Assembly: GCF_004564235.1 (NCBI RefSeq)
Contig: NZ_SOMN01000008.1
Span: 1 to 64,000 of the forward strand
Direction: 5' to 3'
Source of the DNA: Cohnella luojiensis
Lineage (GTDB): Bacteria; Bacillota; Bacilli; Paenibacillales; Paenibacillaceae
Length of the DNA: 64,000 nt
In this document: piece by piece, positions 17,109 through 26,152 of the stretch
Numbering within the stretch: position 1 is the stretch's first letter
Layout of the letters: every line of letters begins with the position of its first letter
Position numbers and translations under genes: made by a program
Notes under the pieces: model-generated
Database searches by the model: none
What the model saw: only the letters and a program-made list of their open reading frames with translations
What the model was told of the DNA's origin: nothing

Positions 17109-18148
17109 TGCGACTCTCCTCCGTGCGGATCAGAATACAAAAAACATCGAACCGAATGATCCTCGGAAATTTGGGTCTTGGGGACGTCTCGGACGTTGCA
17201 AACGCCTTCGATTCGATCCTTGCAGCGATCATAGAAGCCGCACATCGGAGGCATGTTGATCGGCATCGGAACCGATCCTTCGATCGATTCGAGCCGTTTG
17301 CTCTTGTTTCCGCCCAATCGCGGCATCGATCTAAGCAAACCCTTCGTATAAGGATGCTTCGGATTGTAAAACAGCTCTTTCACCGGCGCCTGTTCCACGA
17401 TCTTGCCTAAATACATGACCGCGACCTCGTCGCACATTTGCGCGATGATGCCCAGATCGTGAGTGACGAGCAGAATCGCCATTCCGAAGTCCGCCTGAAG
17501 GGAGCGCATCAGCTCAAGCACCTGCGCTTGAATCGTAACGTCCAGCGCCGTCGTAGGCTCGTCGGCGATGAGCAGTTCGGGATTGCAGGACAGCGCCATG
17601 GAAATCATCGCCCGCTGACGCATGCCCCCGGAAAACTCGTGCGGATATTGATCGAACCGTTTCTCCTGGTCCGAGATGCCTACCTTGCCGAGCATATCGA
17701 GCGCGATCCGCTTCGCTTCCTTCTTGTTCTTGGTGCGATGGATGAGAATCGCTTCCATGATCTGATTGCCGATCGTATACATAGGCGAGAACGCCGTCAT
17801 CGGCTCCTGGAAGATCATCGAGATTTTCCGTCCGCGAATCGAACGGATTTGTTTGCCGTTCGGGTCCAGCGACAATAAATTCAGTTGCTCCGACGGTTGA
17901 TCCGTTGCGGACCGGTACAGGACCGCCCCCGAGGTTTCGCATTCTTTGGGATTGATGCCAAGAAGAGCTCTGCTGGTCAGGCTTTTGCCGCAGCCGGATT
18001 CGCCGACTAGCCCTAACGTCTTCCCTTTTTTGATTTCGAAATCAACTCCGTCCACTGCTTTCATTTCCCCGTTATCCATTTGAATCCGGATTTTCAGATC
18101 CTTCACGGACAAAAGGGGCTGCTCGGTTCGAATCGCCTGAGTCGTCAT
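17105..18148 (-). CDS. Oligopeptide-type ABC transporter ATPase (OppD-like)
   Basis: Second ATPase subunit of the importer, 347 residues. Walker A is GESGCGKS, Q-loop IFQEPMTAFSPMYTI, signature FSGGMRQRAMI, Walker B LLIADEPTTALDVTIQ and switch LVTHDLG. The C-terminal peptide-transporter extension is present, with cysteines in MCGFYDRCKDRIEGVC. The paired DppD/F-type architecture and the overlap with the next gene show the two ATPases act as a heterodimer on the membrane subunits encoded upstream. Confidence 0.93.
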   Translation of the reverse strand: MTTQAIRTEQPLLSVKDLKIRIQMDNGEMKAVDGVDFEIKKGKTLGLVGESGCGKSLTSRALLGINPKECETSGAVLYRSATDQPSEQLNLLSLDPNGKQIRSIRGRKISMIFQEPMTAFSPMYTIGNQIMEAILIHRTKNKKEAKRIALDMLGKVGISDQEKRFDQYPHEFSGGMRQRAMISMALSCNPELLIADEPTTALDVTIQAQVLELMRSLQADFGMAILLVTHDLGIIAQMCDEVAVMYLGKIVEQAPVKELFYNPKHPYTKGLLRSMPRLGGNKSKRLESIEGSVPMPINMPPMCGFYDRCKDRIEGVCNVRDVPKTQISEDHSVRCFLYSDPHGGESQ

Positions 18149-18181
18149 GCTATCCCCTCGCTCGCTTCATTATTAAGTCGG

Positions 18182-19327
18182 TTACTTCTTGTATGGGTCG
18201 GCGGCATCCCGCAATCCGTCGCCAAGGAAGTTATAAGTCAGCACGGTCAGAATGACGATGCCCAGCGGAAACAGCTTCCAGGGATACAAGGCGATGTTCT
18301 CGATTTGCTGTGCCTCCTGAAGCAGCACGCCCCAACTCGTAGCGGGCGAGCGAATACCTAGACCAAGGAAGCTCATCGCCGTCTCGGCGAGAATCATTCC
18401 GGGAATGGCGAGCGTGGTCGCGACGACCAGGTAGCTGATGAAACCGGGCAGAAGATGCTTCATAATGATTTTCGCGTCCCCGACGCCGGCGATCTTCGCC
18501 GCCACGACGTAGTCCTCGTTTTTGAGAGAGATAAACTTGCCCCGGACGACCCTTGCCAAGTCGGTCCAGCCGATTAACGCAAAAATGAGGACGATATAGA
18601 AATACAAAGTGACGATAGGAATACGCGGCGGAATGGCCGCCGATAAAGCCATCCAGAGCGGCAGCGTCGGGAACGAACGGATGATCTCGATAATTCGTTG
18701 GATAAGAGAGTCGAGCCATCCGCCGAAGTAACCGGATATGCTCCCGATAATCAGGCCGATCACGAAGCTGATTCCGACTCCGACTAGAGGAATCGAAAGC
18801 GAAATTTGACTGCCCAGTACGATCCGGGAAAACAAATCCCTGCCCATTGCGTCCGTGCCCAGAATGAACAGCCTTCCGGGCTGTTCGACGCCGAACAGGC
18901 GCGTTGTCGTCTGGAAGAGTCCAAGGAACTTATATTCCTCGCCCTTGGCGAAAAATTGCAGCGAATAACGCTTTTCCGTATTCGTTTCGAATATTTTGCG
19001 CATGGTCTCCGGATCGCGGCCCGACTTGAGTTCATAGACGAACGGCCGAATATGAAATTTGCCGTCGGCGTCCACGAATCGAAGCATCATCGGTGGCGCG
19101 TTCACGTATTTGCTGTCATAGCTCTCTAGTCCGTAGGGCGCTAGGAATTGCGCGAACAAGGCGATCGCGTAAAGCGCGCCCAGTATGACCATGCTGATCC
19201 TCGCCAGCTTGTGCTTCTTGAATCGCAAGTAAATGAGCCGCCACTGCGAGCTGTAGTTGGCATCCAAGCTAGCTTCCGGCTTAATGGCTGCCGTCTTTGG
19301 TCTTCTGAATAAAGGAAGTGTACTCAT
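18182..19327 (-). CDS. ABC importer permease (OppC-like)
   Basis: The 381-residue membrane permease has an N-terminal cytoplasmic stretch and first helix (LARISMVILGALYAIALFAQF), then a long extracytoplasmic insert of about 100 residues. The conserved C-terminal permease domain follows, with LGTDAMGRDLFSRIVLGSQISLSI and the ATPase-coupling EAA loop around GVGDAKIIMKHLLPG. The large insert is typical of OppC-like subunits in oligosaccharide-type family-5 systems. It starts 2 nt after the OppB-like gene. Confidence 0.92.
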   Translation of the reverse strand: MSTLPLFRRPKTAAIKPEASLDANYSSQWRLIYLRFKKHKLARISMVILGALYAIALFAQFLAPYGLESYDSKYVNAPPMMLRFVDADGKFHIRPFVYELKSGRDPETMRKIFETNTEKRYSLQFFAKGEEYKFLGLFQTTTRLFGVEQPGRLFILGTDAMGRDLFSRIVLGSQISLSIPLVGVGISFVIGLIIGSISGYFGGWLDSLIQRIIEIIRSFPTLPLWMALSAAIPPRIPIVTLYFYIVLIFALIGWTDLARVVRGKFISLKNEDYVVAAKIAGVGDAKIIMKHLLPGFISYLVVATTLAIPGMILAETAMSFLGLGIRSPATSWGVLLQEAQQIENIALYPWKLFPLGIVILTVLTYNFLGDGLRDAADPYKK

Positions 19328-19329
19328 CG

Positions 19330-20328
19330 TCAGCTACCTCTGAACTCTGTGCGGATTTTTGGATCAAGCCATGCGAGCAGAATGTCCGAGATCAATGTCC
19401 CCAGAACGGTCAGCAACGCCATGAACAACAGCCATGTACCGGCCAGATACATGTCTTGTCCTAGCAAGGCGTTATACATTACCGGTCCTTGAATCGGCAG
19501 ATTCAATACGATCGCGGTAATGGTAGAACCGGTGAATATGGAAGACAGCGACCAACCGAAAGTACTGACGATCGGATTCAAGGCGGCGCGCGTTGGATAT
19601 TTGAACAAGATTTTCATGGTGGACAAGCCCTTAGCCCGTGCGGTTACCACGTTCGGCTTATTCATCTCGTCGAGCATCTGCCCTCTCATGACGCGAATGA
19701 GGTCCGCAGTGCCCGCGACCCCGATAACGATCACCGGGATGATCATATGCTTCAGCATGTCCATCACTTTATCCATGGACCACGCGGCATTCACGTATTC
19801 GCTCGAGAACAGTCCGAGCAGCGGATCGCCGAACCATTTGTAAGAGAGAAACATCAGAATGATCGCCAGCAGGAAATTAGGGGTCGCCATCCCGATGAAG
19901 CTTATCCCGGAGAAGATATAGTCTCCCGCCGTATATTGTTTGACGGCCGTATAGATCCCGATCGGAATCGCCACGACATAATGGAAGACCATCGTAACCA
20001 GCGAAACGACGAGCGTTAATCCCATGTATTGCTTGATGACTTCCGTAACCGGTTTATTGTAGTTGAACGAGAACCCGAAATCCCCGTGCAGCGCGATTTT
20101 TTTGATCCATACGGCGTATTGCTCGATCACCGAGCCATTCAAGCCCAGGTATTCTCTCATCTGATCCATTTCCGCAGCCGTCATGTTATCGCCGGAGGCT
20201 GCCATCTGAGCCGCGTACGTAGACACGTAATCCCCGGGAGGAAGCTGAATGATATAGAAAACGATGAACGAAATGAAGAAAACGACCGGAATGGCCAATA
20301 GGATTCGTTTGAATGTATACCGAAGCAT
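19330..20328 (-). CDS. ABC importer permease (OppB-like)
   Basis: The 332-residue permease has about six transmembrane helices and forms the channel with the OppC-like subunit. Features include the N-terminal RILLAIPVVFFISFIVFYI helix, the PPGDY extracytoplasmic segment, and the coupling loop VVTARAKGLSTMKILFKYPTR. It lies between the binding-protein gene and the second permease gene with only 2 nt to the latter. Confidence 0.93.
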   Translation of the reverse strand: MLRYTFKRILLAIPVVFFISFIVFYIIQLPPGDYVSTYAAQMAASGDNMTAAEMDQMREYLGLNGSVIEQYAVWIKKIALHGDFGFSFNYNKPVTEVIKQYMGLTLVVSLVTMVFHYVVAIPIGIYTAVKQYTAGDYIFSGISFIGMATPNFLLAIILMFLSYKWFGDPLLGLFSSEYVNAAWSMDKVMDMLKHMIIPVIVIGVAGTADLIRVMRGQMLDEMNKPNVVTARAKGLSTMKILFKYPTRAALNPIVSTFGWSLSSIFTGSTITAIVLNLPIQGPVMYNALLGQDMYLAGTWLLFMALLTVLGTLISDILLAWLDPKIRTEFRGS

Positions 20329-20422
20329 CTTTTTCCGATCCTCTCCCGCGCGAATGGCGTTTTTATACGGGAAGCGACAGCGGGGAATAGCATTCCCGCT
20401 GTCGCCTCAACCGGAGAACGGA

Positions 20423-22396
20423 CTACTGTTTGAGATAGAACTGAGCCGGATGTGCCTGGCCGATTCCACGGGTTTCGTCGGCCATTACCAGCTTTTCCGG
20501 AACATTGCGCATGTTGTTGGAAACCGCAACCGGCACCGGCGTCGGTCCCGCATAGCCAATCTGCCATTGATTTTTCATATGGATCTTGTAGATCTCGTTG
20601 GCCAGCCGACTGATGTCTTCCTTCGATGAGCTCGCCTTCAGTTGGTTCCATAAGTCTAGGATTTGAGCCACGTCGCCTTCCGGTTTCACGCCTTCTTTGC
20701 CGCCTGTCTCCGAATAGAGGCCATACTGTCCGAACCACGGGGTAATGACACGCAGCGGAACGAGCGCATCGGGGCGGAACGCCACGTTGGTGACGGAAAT
20801 CGCTTCCGTGTTCATCGGAACCTGATTCGCGTATTTCATGTCGTTAAACGCGCCTGATTCAACTACCTTCACGTTGAACTTCAGACCCAGGTCTTCGTAA
20901 TATTTTTTGAGCAGCTCCAGGAACGTGTCGGCATTCGTGCTTGATTCGATATCGGTCAGCGTCAAGTCGGAACCGTCCGGGAACGTGCGGAATCCGTCCT
21001 TGTCCCGTTTCGTCAAGCCGATCTCGTCCAGCAGTTTGTTGGCGCGATCCGGATCGAATTGGGCCCACTGTTGAGCCCAGCCTTCCTGATATCCAAACAC
21101 GCCCTCCGGAACCGAGGCCTGAATTGGCTCGGCAAGCCCGTTCGTCACGATTTCCGTCACTTCATTACGGTCAACGCCGACCGAAAGAGCTTCCCTGAAT
21201 CGGATATCCTGGAACAATTGACGGAGCTTCAGATCTTCCGTGGTTTGGTTCAGCTGCACGCCCGCGCTTGTCCAGCTCGGCTGCGTCCATAGCAGTACCC
21301 GGTAATTCCCCTTCGCCTCGTTTTCCTTCAATACCGTGAAATCCTTGGCTTCGAAGCTCTTCAGGTTGTAGTCGCCCGCAAGCGTGCCAAGAAGGCCCTG
21401 ACTCGGATCCTGGATTTTCGTCACGACGATGCGGTCCATATAAGGTAACTGATGGCCTTCCGAATCCGTTTTCCAGTAATAAGGATTCCGTTCCATGATG
21501 AATTGGTCGCTGTTCGGATCCGTTGTAGCCACCCAAGCCCGAAGCGTCGGTATTTTCTGGTGCAGCCAGAAGTAGTATCCGGTGTCGACCAGGAACGCCT
21601 TCGGATCCTCGAATCCCCAGTCCTTCGCAATTTCGGCTGTTTTGGCTTCGCCTACGAATTCAGGAAGAATAGTTTTCTGGAAATGAGCAGGCGCGAAAAA
21701 CCACTTATTGTCGATAGCGACGCGCTCCAGAAATTGAACGCTCGGATATTTGTGCGTAACGGTAAACGTATAATCGTTAACCTTCTTCACTTCGGCCAAC
21801 GCTTTTTCTCCCGTAACCGGATCAACAGAATAATAAGCGTCGTAGATTTTTTTGCCGAACGTTTCTTTCGTGAGCATGTGCTCCCAATAGAATAAAACAT
21901 CGTCGGCCGTGAACGGCATGCCGTCCGACCACTTCATGCCTTCCCGCAAATGGATCGTGAATACCGTAGAATCCGCATTAACTTCGTAGCTTTTAGCTAC
22001 GTTCGGTTCGATCGCTGTTCCTTCCTTGTTAAAGCGGAAGAGCGCTTCTTCCGTAGGCATACCGACGGCCCATTTGTCGCCTGGCCCCGTCCAGGACATC
22101 GTCCAATCGCCGCCGTATTGCCCTAGCTCGTCGACGACATCCTCCACCATGATATCCGACGCGGAAGGCAACCGTTCTGCCAATGGAGGCAGTTTGCTTT
22201 CGCCGACAAGCGTCGCCAGCACCGGCGCTTCTTTAGAGCCCGTTCCCGCGTTGGTGGCAACAGGCGTTTCCTGCACGGCTTTCGTTTCCGCCGGAGTCTT
22301 GGAAGCGCTAGGCTTCGCGGTATTATTGTTGGTGCATCCTGCAGCGATGACTGATATAACGATTAGCAGTGCCAAAAGAATCCTGGACTTTTTCAA
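20423..22396 (-). CDS. ABC transporter substrate-binding lipoprotein (family 5)
   Basis: This extracellular binding protein captures the solute for the importer. I place the start at the TTG at 22396: GGAGGGG lies 5 nt upstream and translation from it gives a clean lipoprotein signal, MKKSRILLALLIVISVIAAGC, with cysteine 21 as the lipid-modified residue. The next segment is a Ser/Thr/Pro/Ala-rich linker. The 657-residue mature fold contains the SBP family-5 pattern (YEVNADSTVFTIHLREGMKWSDG; RDKDGFRTFPDGS). The size and the LacI-type regulator suggest an oligosaccharide or related plant-derived solute, although a peptide ligand is also possible. Confidence 0.9.
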   Translation of the reverse strand: MKKSRILLALLIVISVIAAGCTNNNTAKPSASKTPAETKAVQETPVATNAGTGSKEAPVLATLVGESKLPPLAERLPSASDIMVEDVVDELGQYGGDWTMSWTGPGDKWAVGMPTEEALFRFNKEGTAIEPNVAKSYEVNADSTVFTIHLREGMKWSDGMPFTADDVLFYWEHMLTKETFGKKIYDAYYSVDPVTGEKALAEVKKVNDYTFTVTHKYPSVQFLERVAIDNKWFFAPAHFQKTILPEFVGEAKTAEIAKDWGFEDPKAFLVDTGYYFWLHQKIPTLRAWVATTDPNSDQFIMERNPYYWKTDSEGHQLPYMDRIVVTKIQDPSQGLLGTLAGDYNLKSFEAKDFTVLKENEAKGNYRVLLWTQPSWTSAGVQLNQTTEDLKLRQLFQDIRFREALSVGVDRNEVTEIVTNGLAEPIQASVPEGVFGYQEGWAQQWAQFDPDRANKLLDEIGLTKRDKDGFRTFPDGSDLTLTDIESSTNADTFLELLKKYYEDLGLKFNVKVVESGAFNDMKYANQVPMNTEAISVTNVAFRPDALVPLRVITPWFGQYGLYSETGGKEGVKPEGDVAQILDLWNQLKASSSKEDISRLANEIYKIHMKNQWQIGYAGPTPVPVAVSNNMRNVPEKLVMADETRGIGQAHPAQFYLKQ

Positions 22397-22487
22397 AATG
22401 ACCCCTCCATAAAATGAATTAACGGTTTGCATTCTTTGTTCGCAAAACTGCAATAACGCCTTACCGAGGGATCACCTCCTCAAGTAA

Positions 22488-22503
22488 ATTAAACCGATTT
22501 AAT
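22488..22503. promoter_or_regulatory. Secondary LacI-type operator
   Basis: ATTAAACCGATTTAAT is a near-perfect palindrome (one mismatch) and matches the main operator 77 bp away. Two such sites around a promoter are common for LacI repressors that form loops. Confidence 0.65.
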
Positions 22504-22509
22504 GCTAAG

Positions 22510-22537
22510 GTTGGATAAGTCCTGTTGGATAAGTCCT
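22510..22537. repeat. 14-bp tandem duplication in the importer leader
   Basis: GTTGGATAAGTCCT occurs twice back to back (22510-22523 and 22524-22537) between the two LacI-type operators. It looks like a recent slippage duplication and shifts operator spacing by 14 bp. Confidence 0.8.
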
Positions 22538-22562
22538 CCTCTAAAACAAGCATAATCGTTTT

Positions 22563-22591
22563 ACATTAAACCGGTTTAATGTATTTGTAAA
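22563..22591 (-). promoter_or_regulatory. Promoter with embedded LacI-type operator
   Basis: On the minus strand TTTACA (22586-22591), a 17-bp spacer and TAATGT (22563-22568) form a sigma-A-like promoter for the importer operon. The perfect 20-bp palindrome ACATTAAACCGGTTTAATGT (22563-22582) overlaps its spacer and -10, where a bound repressor would exclude RNA polymerase. Confidence 0.75.
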
Positions 22592-22601
22592 AAGTATGTA
22601 A

Positions 22602-22615
22602 TGTAAGCGCTTTTA
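22602..22615. promoter_or_regulatory. cre site (CcpA)
   Basis: TGTAAGCGCTTTTA agrees with the catabolite-responsive element consensus TGWAANCGNTNWCA at 13 of 14 positions. It lies 11 bp upstream of the -35 of the importer promoter, so CcpA-mediated glucose control is likely. This rests on consensus matching. Confidence 0.7.
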
Positions 22616-22675
22616 TTTGCTCGATGTTATTATATATATTTACGTATTATTTCGCAAGATTTAATATTACGCATT

Positions 22676-22717
22676 TAAAAAATGAAAAGGACCTTCAGAA
22701 AATCTGAAAGTCCTTTT
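22676..22717 (-). terminator. Terminator of the pst-phoU operon
   Basis: On the minus strand AAAAGGACTTTCAG pairs with CTGAAGGTCCTTTT over a short ATTTT loop, followed by CATTTTTT. It lies 12 nt after phoU. Confidence 0.9.
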
Positions 22718-22729
22718 CCACACTCATTA

Positions 22730-23389
22730 TTACTGGTTCAAATCCGGGCGTTTGCCTGTTACCAGGTATACGACGCTTTCCGCGATGTTAGTCGCATGGT
22801 CGGCGATCCGTTCAATGTATCGACCTACGAAGCTTAGAAGCATCGCTTGTCCGACCGTCTTAGGATTCTCGACCATTAGAGCGAACAGCTCTCGGATGAT
22901 CTGCGCGTAGAGAGCATCAACCTGATCATCATCCTTGGCGCTCTTATAGGCAAGGTCGACATTCTCATCTACGTAGGATTGCAGAGATTCTTGGATCATG
23001 ATCGCAACGATTTCAGCCATTCGAGGTAAATCGATCAATGGCTTGATTAGCGTTTGGCCATCTAAGCGGATAACGACCTTAGCGATATCAACGGACAGAT
23101 CTCCCATTCGCTCCAGATCGGATGAGATCTTGAAAGCAATCAGAATTCGACGCAAGTCCTTGGCAACCGGTTGCTGGGTAGCGATTAATTTGGAGCCGAT
23201 TTCGCTAATCTTCTCTTCTATTTGATTTAACTCGGAATCGGATTTCACGATTCTTTTACCGGTTTCTACGTCGCCGTTCTTAAGTGCTTCCATTGATTCA
23301 ACAAGTGCTTTCTCTACTCGATTACCCATCTCGCAAAGCAGTTGCGTCATCTCTCGTAATCCATGGTCGAATTCCAAACGTTTAACCAT
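22730..23389 (-). CDS. phoU: Phosphate uptake regulator PhoU
   Basis: PhoU is a cytoplasmic, mainly helical protein that links the Pst transporter to PhoR signalling and restrains phosphate uptake. The 219-residue protein shows the two PhoU repeats, each a three-helix bundle with the E/DxxxD metal-binding pattern (for example ISSDLERMGDLSVDIAK and VGRYIERIADHATNIAE). ATG 23389 is chosen because it starts the conserved MVKRLEFDHGL and has AGGA upstream; the upstream in-frame codons overlap pstB. It is the last gene of pstSCAB-phoU. Confidence 0.95.
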   Translation of the reverse strand: MVKRLEFDHGLREMTQLLCEMGNRVEKALVESMEALKNGDVETGKRIVKSDSELNQIEEKISEIGSKLIATQQPVAKDLRRILIAFKISSDLERMGDLSVDIAKVVIRLDGQTLIKPLIDLPRMAEIVAIMIQESLQSYVDENVDLAYKSAKDDDQVDALYAQIIRELFALMVENPKTVGQAMLLSFVGRYIERIADHATNIAESVVYLVTGKRPDLNQ

Positions 23390-23414
23390 TGTTCCTAACC
23401 ATCCTCTCTCGGGA

Positions 23415-24170
23415 TCAACCGAACCGTCCACTAATGTAATCTTCCGTGCGCTGGTCATTAGGATTGGAGAATAACTGCTCCGTATCCGAATATTCTACGA
23501 CTTCCCCGTTAAGAAAGAAGACGGTTTGTTGAGAGACTCGAGCTGCTTGATGCATGTTGTGCGTCACCATAACGATTGTATAACGATCTTTAAGCTCCTG
23601 TGCAAGTTCTTCGATCTTTAGCGTAGAGATCGGATCCAAAGCGGAAGTCGCTTCATCCATAAGCAAGATGTCCGGCTCGACTGCTAATGCGCGAGCAATG
23701 CACAAGCGCTGCTGTTGACCGCCCGATATACTGAACGCGGAACGTTTAAGGTGATCTTTAACCTCTTCCCACAAAGCAGCGGATCTAAGGCTTGTTTCTA
23801 CGATTTCATCCAATTTCTTGCGATCTTTAATCCCGTGCAAACGCGGTCCATAAGCAATATTGTCATAGATGGATTTTGGAAATGGATTCGGCTGTTGGAA
23901 CACCATTCCAACACGTTTACGCAGCGTCTCCACATCGACTTCGTCGGAATAAATATCCGTTCCGCCGATGGCGCACACGCCTTCAATACGAGTTCCTTGA
24001 ATCATGTCGTTCATTCGGTTGAACGTCCTAAGCAATGTAGATTTACCGCAACCGGAAGGGCCGATAAAGGCCGTGATCGCTTTCTCCGGAATCTCAAGAG
24101 AAACGTTGCGCAGCGCATGGAAGTCGCTATAGAACAAATTCAGTTTATCAATCTCGATAATGGTATTCAT
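23415..24170 (-). CDS. pstB: Phosphate ABC transporter ATPase PstB
   Basis: The ATPase that drives high-affinity phosphate uptake. Its 251 residues show Walker [20 protein letters not shown], the typical PstB Q-loop [15 protein letters not shown], signature [15 protein letters not shown], Walker [17 protein letters not shown] and switch VTHNM. The tail YISGRFG is the normal PstB end. It lies 12 nt after pstA. Confidence 0.97.
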   Translation of the reverse strand: MNTIIEIDKLNLFYSDFHALRNVSLEIPEKAITAFIGPSGCGKSTLLRTFNRMNDMIQGTRIEGVCAIGGTDIYSDEVDVETLRKRVGMVFQQPNPFPKSIYDNIAYGPRLHGIKDRKKLDEIVETSLRSAALWEEVKDHLKRSAFSISGGQQQRLCIARALAVEPDILLMDEATSALDPISTLKIEELAQELKDRYTIVMVTHNMHQAARVSQQTVFFLNGEVVEYSDTEQLFSNPNDQRTEDYISGRFG

Positions 24171-24182
24171 CGTCTAGTCCCC

Positions 24183-25058
24183 TTATATGTTTTTCTGGAA
24201 TTTATTGCGAAGCAGGACAGCCGTAATATTCATAATTATGAGCATAATAAGCAAGACCATGATTCCTGCCGCAGCTAACTCGTGGAACTCCGTCTGCGGT
24301 CTAGATATCCAATTGTAAATTTGAATAGGAATAACGGTGAATTGATCCGTCAATTTCTCCGGTAAAAAGGCAACGTAAGTCAAGGCACCGATCATGACAA
24401 GCGGAGCCGTTTCTCCGATGGCCCGGGACATGGCTAGAATAACCCCGGTCAAGATACCAGGCAACGCGGAAGGAAGAACGGACCGGGATACCGTCTGCCA
24501 CTTGGTAGCGCCTAGCGCGAAGGATGCATCCCTTCTTGCCTTAGGTACTGCTTTAAGTGCCTCCTGCGCTGCCACGATGATGATCGGCAGAACCAATAAG
24601 GTCATCGTAAATGCACCGGAGATCAGACTGCGCTCTAGCATAAACCATCGAACAAACAACGTGAGTCCCAAGATTCCGTAAACAATAGAGGGTACTCCGG
24701 CAAGCGTGCTAATATTCAATTGAAAAATACGAGTCAAGCGATTCTTCTTGGCGTATTCTTCTAAATATATGGCAGCCCCTACGCCGAATACGAAAGATAC
24801 GGGAAGAATAATCAGCAGCATATAAATGGAACCGACAATCGCCGATTTCATCCCCGCCGACGAAGGTCTGCGCGAAGGATAGTTCGTGAATAGATCAGGC
24901 GTGAAGTGACCCAACCCATCCATCACAATGTCAATGATTAGGACCATTAACGCAAGAATGCCTATGGAGGTAGCAGCTAAAAATAAGAGCTTAAGCGTAG
25001 TATCCATTCTGCGTCGATTAGCTACCCGTTTGCGATCGTCCTGCTTCCACTCCTTCAT
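24183..25058 (-). CDS. pstA: Phosphate ABC transporter permease PstA
   Basis: Membrane permease subunit with six predicted helices in 291 residues. Diagnostic PstA features are GIYLEEYA-like YLEEYAKKNRL, the LAGVPSIVYGILGLTLF helix and the coupling loop EALKAVPKARRDASFALGATKWQTV. It pairs with PstC to form the phosphate channel and starts 2 nt after pstC. Confidence 0.96.
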   Translation of the reverse strand: MKEWKQDDRKRVANRRRMDTTLKLLFLAATSIGILALMVLIIDIVMDGLGHFTPDLFTNYPSRRPSSAGMKSAIVGSIYMLLIILPVSFVFGVGAAIYLEEYAKKNRLTRIFQLNISTLAGVPSIVYGILGLTLFVRWFMLERSLISGAFTMTLLVLPIIIVAAQEALKAVPKARRDASFALGATKWQTVSRSVLPSALPGILTGVILAMSRAIGETAPLVMIGALTYVAFLPEKLTDQFTVIPIQIYNWISRPQTEFHELAAAGIMVLLIMLIIMNITAVLLRNKFQKNI

Positions 25059-25060
25059 GA

Positions 25061-26014
25061 TTAATATTCCTCCCGGAAGCGTTTAGCCAAGTATTGTGCC
25101 ACAATGTTCAAAACGAACGTGATAAGGAACAACGTAGCCCCAACCGCAAAGATAGAGCCGTATTCAACCGTTCCATGCGGCGTATCGCCCAAGCTCACTT
25201 GAACGATATAAGCAGTCATCGTCTGGATGCTATCGAACGGATTAGCCGTTAGCTTTGGAGTAGCTCCTGCCGCAACGGTAACAATCATCGTCTCTCCGAT
25301 TGCCCGCGAGAAAGCCAATACGGAGGAAGCCACAATACCGGAGAAAGCAGCTGGGACAACAATCTTCAACGCTACCTCGAATTTAGTAGCGCCCAAAGCG
25401 TAGGCTCCGTCCCTTAGAGAACGCGGAACTGCAGACATCGCGTCCTCGCTTAGGGAACATACCATCGGAATTATCATTATACCGACAACGATGCCGGCGC
25501 TAAGCGCGTTAAAGATCCCTACATCAGGAAATAACACGCGAATTATCGGTGTCATAAAGGTTAAAGCAAAATATCCGTAAACGATCGTAGGTACGCCCGC
25601 CAGCACTTCCAAGATCGGCTTAATCACCTTGCGAACAGCTTTAGGAGCATATTCGCTAAGGTAAATCGCAGCAGCCAGTCCAAGAGGAATCGCAACCAAG
25701 CATGCGATAACGGTAATTAGCAAAGTACCGCTTAGAAGCGGCCATATGCCGAATTGTTTCGGCTCGAACAGAGGAGACCAAGTACCTGACGCAATAAACT
25801 CTTTAAAGGGAACCTTCTGAAAGAAATGATACGTTTCGGTAAATAAAATGTAGACAATGCCTACGGTGGTTAAAATGGAGATAACGGCGCAAAACAACAA
25901 AAAAGCAGGCATGGTTTTATCCATTATGCTGTTTCGACTATTTTTAAATGTTCGTTTGTCTTTCTGAATGCCTTCTATCGCGGTTTTCCCTGATGGGATT
26001 CCCTCTTCCCGCAT
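25061..26014 (-). CDS. pstC: Phosphate ABC transporter permease PstC
   Basis: The second channel subunit, 317 residues. It carries LSEYAPKAVRKVIKPILEVLAGVPTIVYGYFAL and the coupling loop AMSAVPRSLRDGAYALGATKFEVALKIV, both close to PstC of Bacillales. The cytoplasmic N-terminus before the first helix is about 30 residues. It is followed directly by pstA and preceded by a stem-loop separating it from pstS. Confidence 0.96.
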   Translation of the reverse strand: MREEGIPSGKTAIEGIQKDKRTFKNSRNSIMDKTMPAFLLFCAVISILTTVGIVYILFTETYHFFQKVPFKEFIASGTWSPLFEPKQFGIWPLLSGTLLITVIACLVAIPLGLAAAIYLSEYAPKAVRKVIKPILEVLAGVPTIVYGYFALTFMTPIIRVLFPDVGIFNALSAGIVVGIMIIPMVCSLSEDAMSAVPRSLRDGAYALGATKFEVALKIVVPAAFSGIVASSVLAFSRAIGETMIVTVAAGATPKLTANPFDSIQTMTAYIVQVSLGDTPHGTVEYGSIFAVGATLFLITFVLNIVAQYLAKRFREEY

Positions 26015-26070
26015 CGCTGTTCGCTCCTTGTTTCGAAACTTTGTGCAATAAAGGGCACGTCCCCAGACGA

Positions 26071-26100
26071 ACCACCCACCTCAGCATTGACAGTGGGGGT
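26071..26100 (-). terminator. pstS-pstC intergenic stem-loop (attenuator-like)
   Basis: On the minus strand ACCCCCACTG can pair with GGTGGGTGGT-type sequence across a 10-nt loop in the pstS-pstC gap. There is no U-tract, so it more likely limits read-through or stabilises the upstream mRNA, giving more binding protein than permease. Confidence 0.4.
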
Positions 26101-26152
26101 ACGACAGGGGATCATCGCCGATTATTCAGCTACTACTTGATGTCAAGCGATT

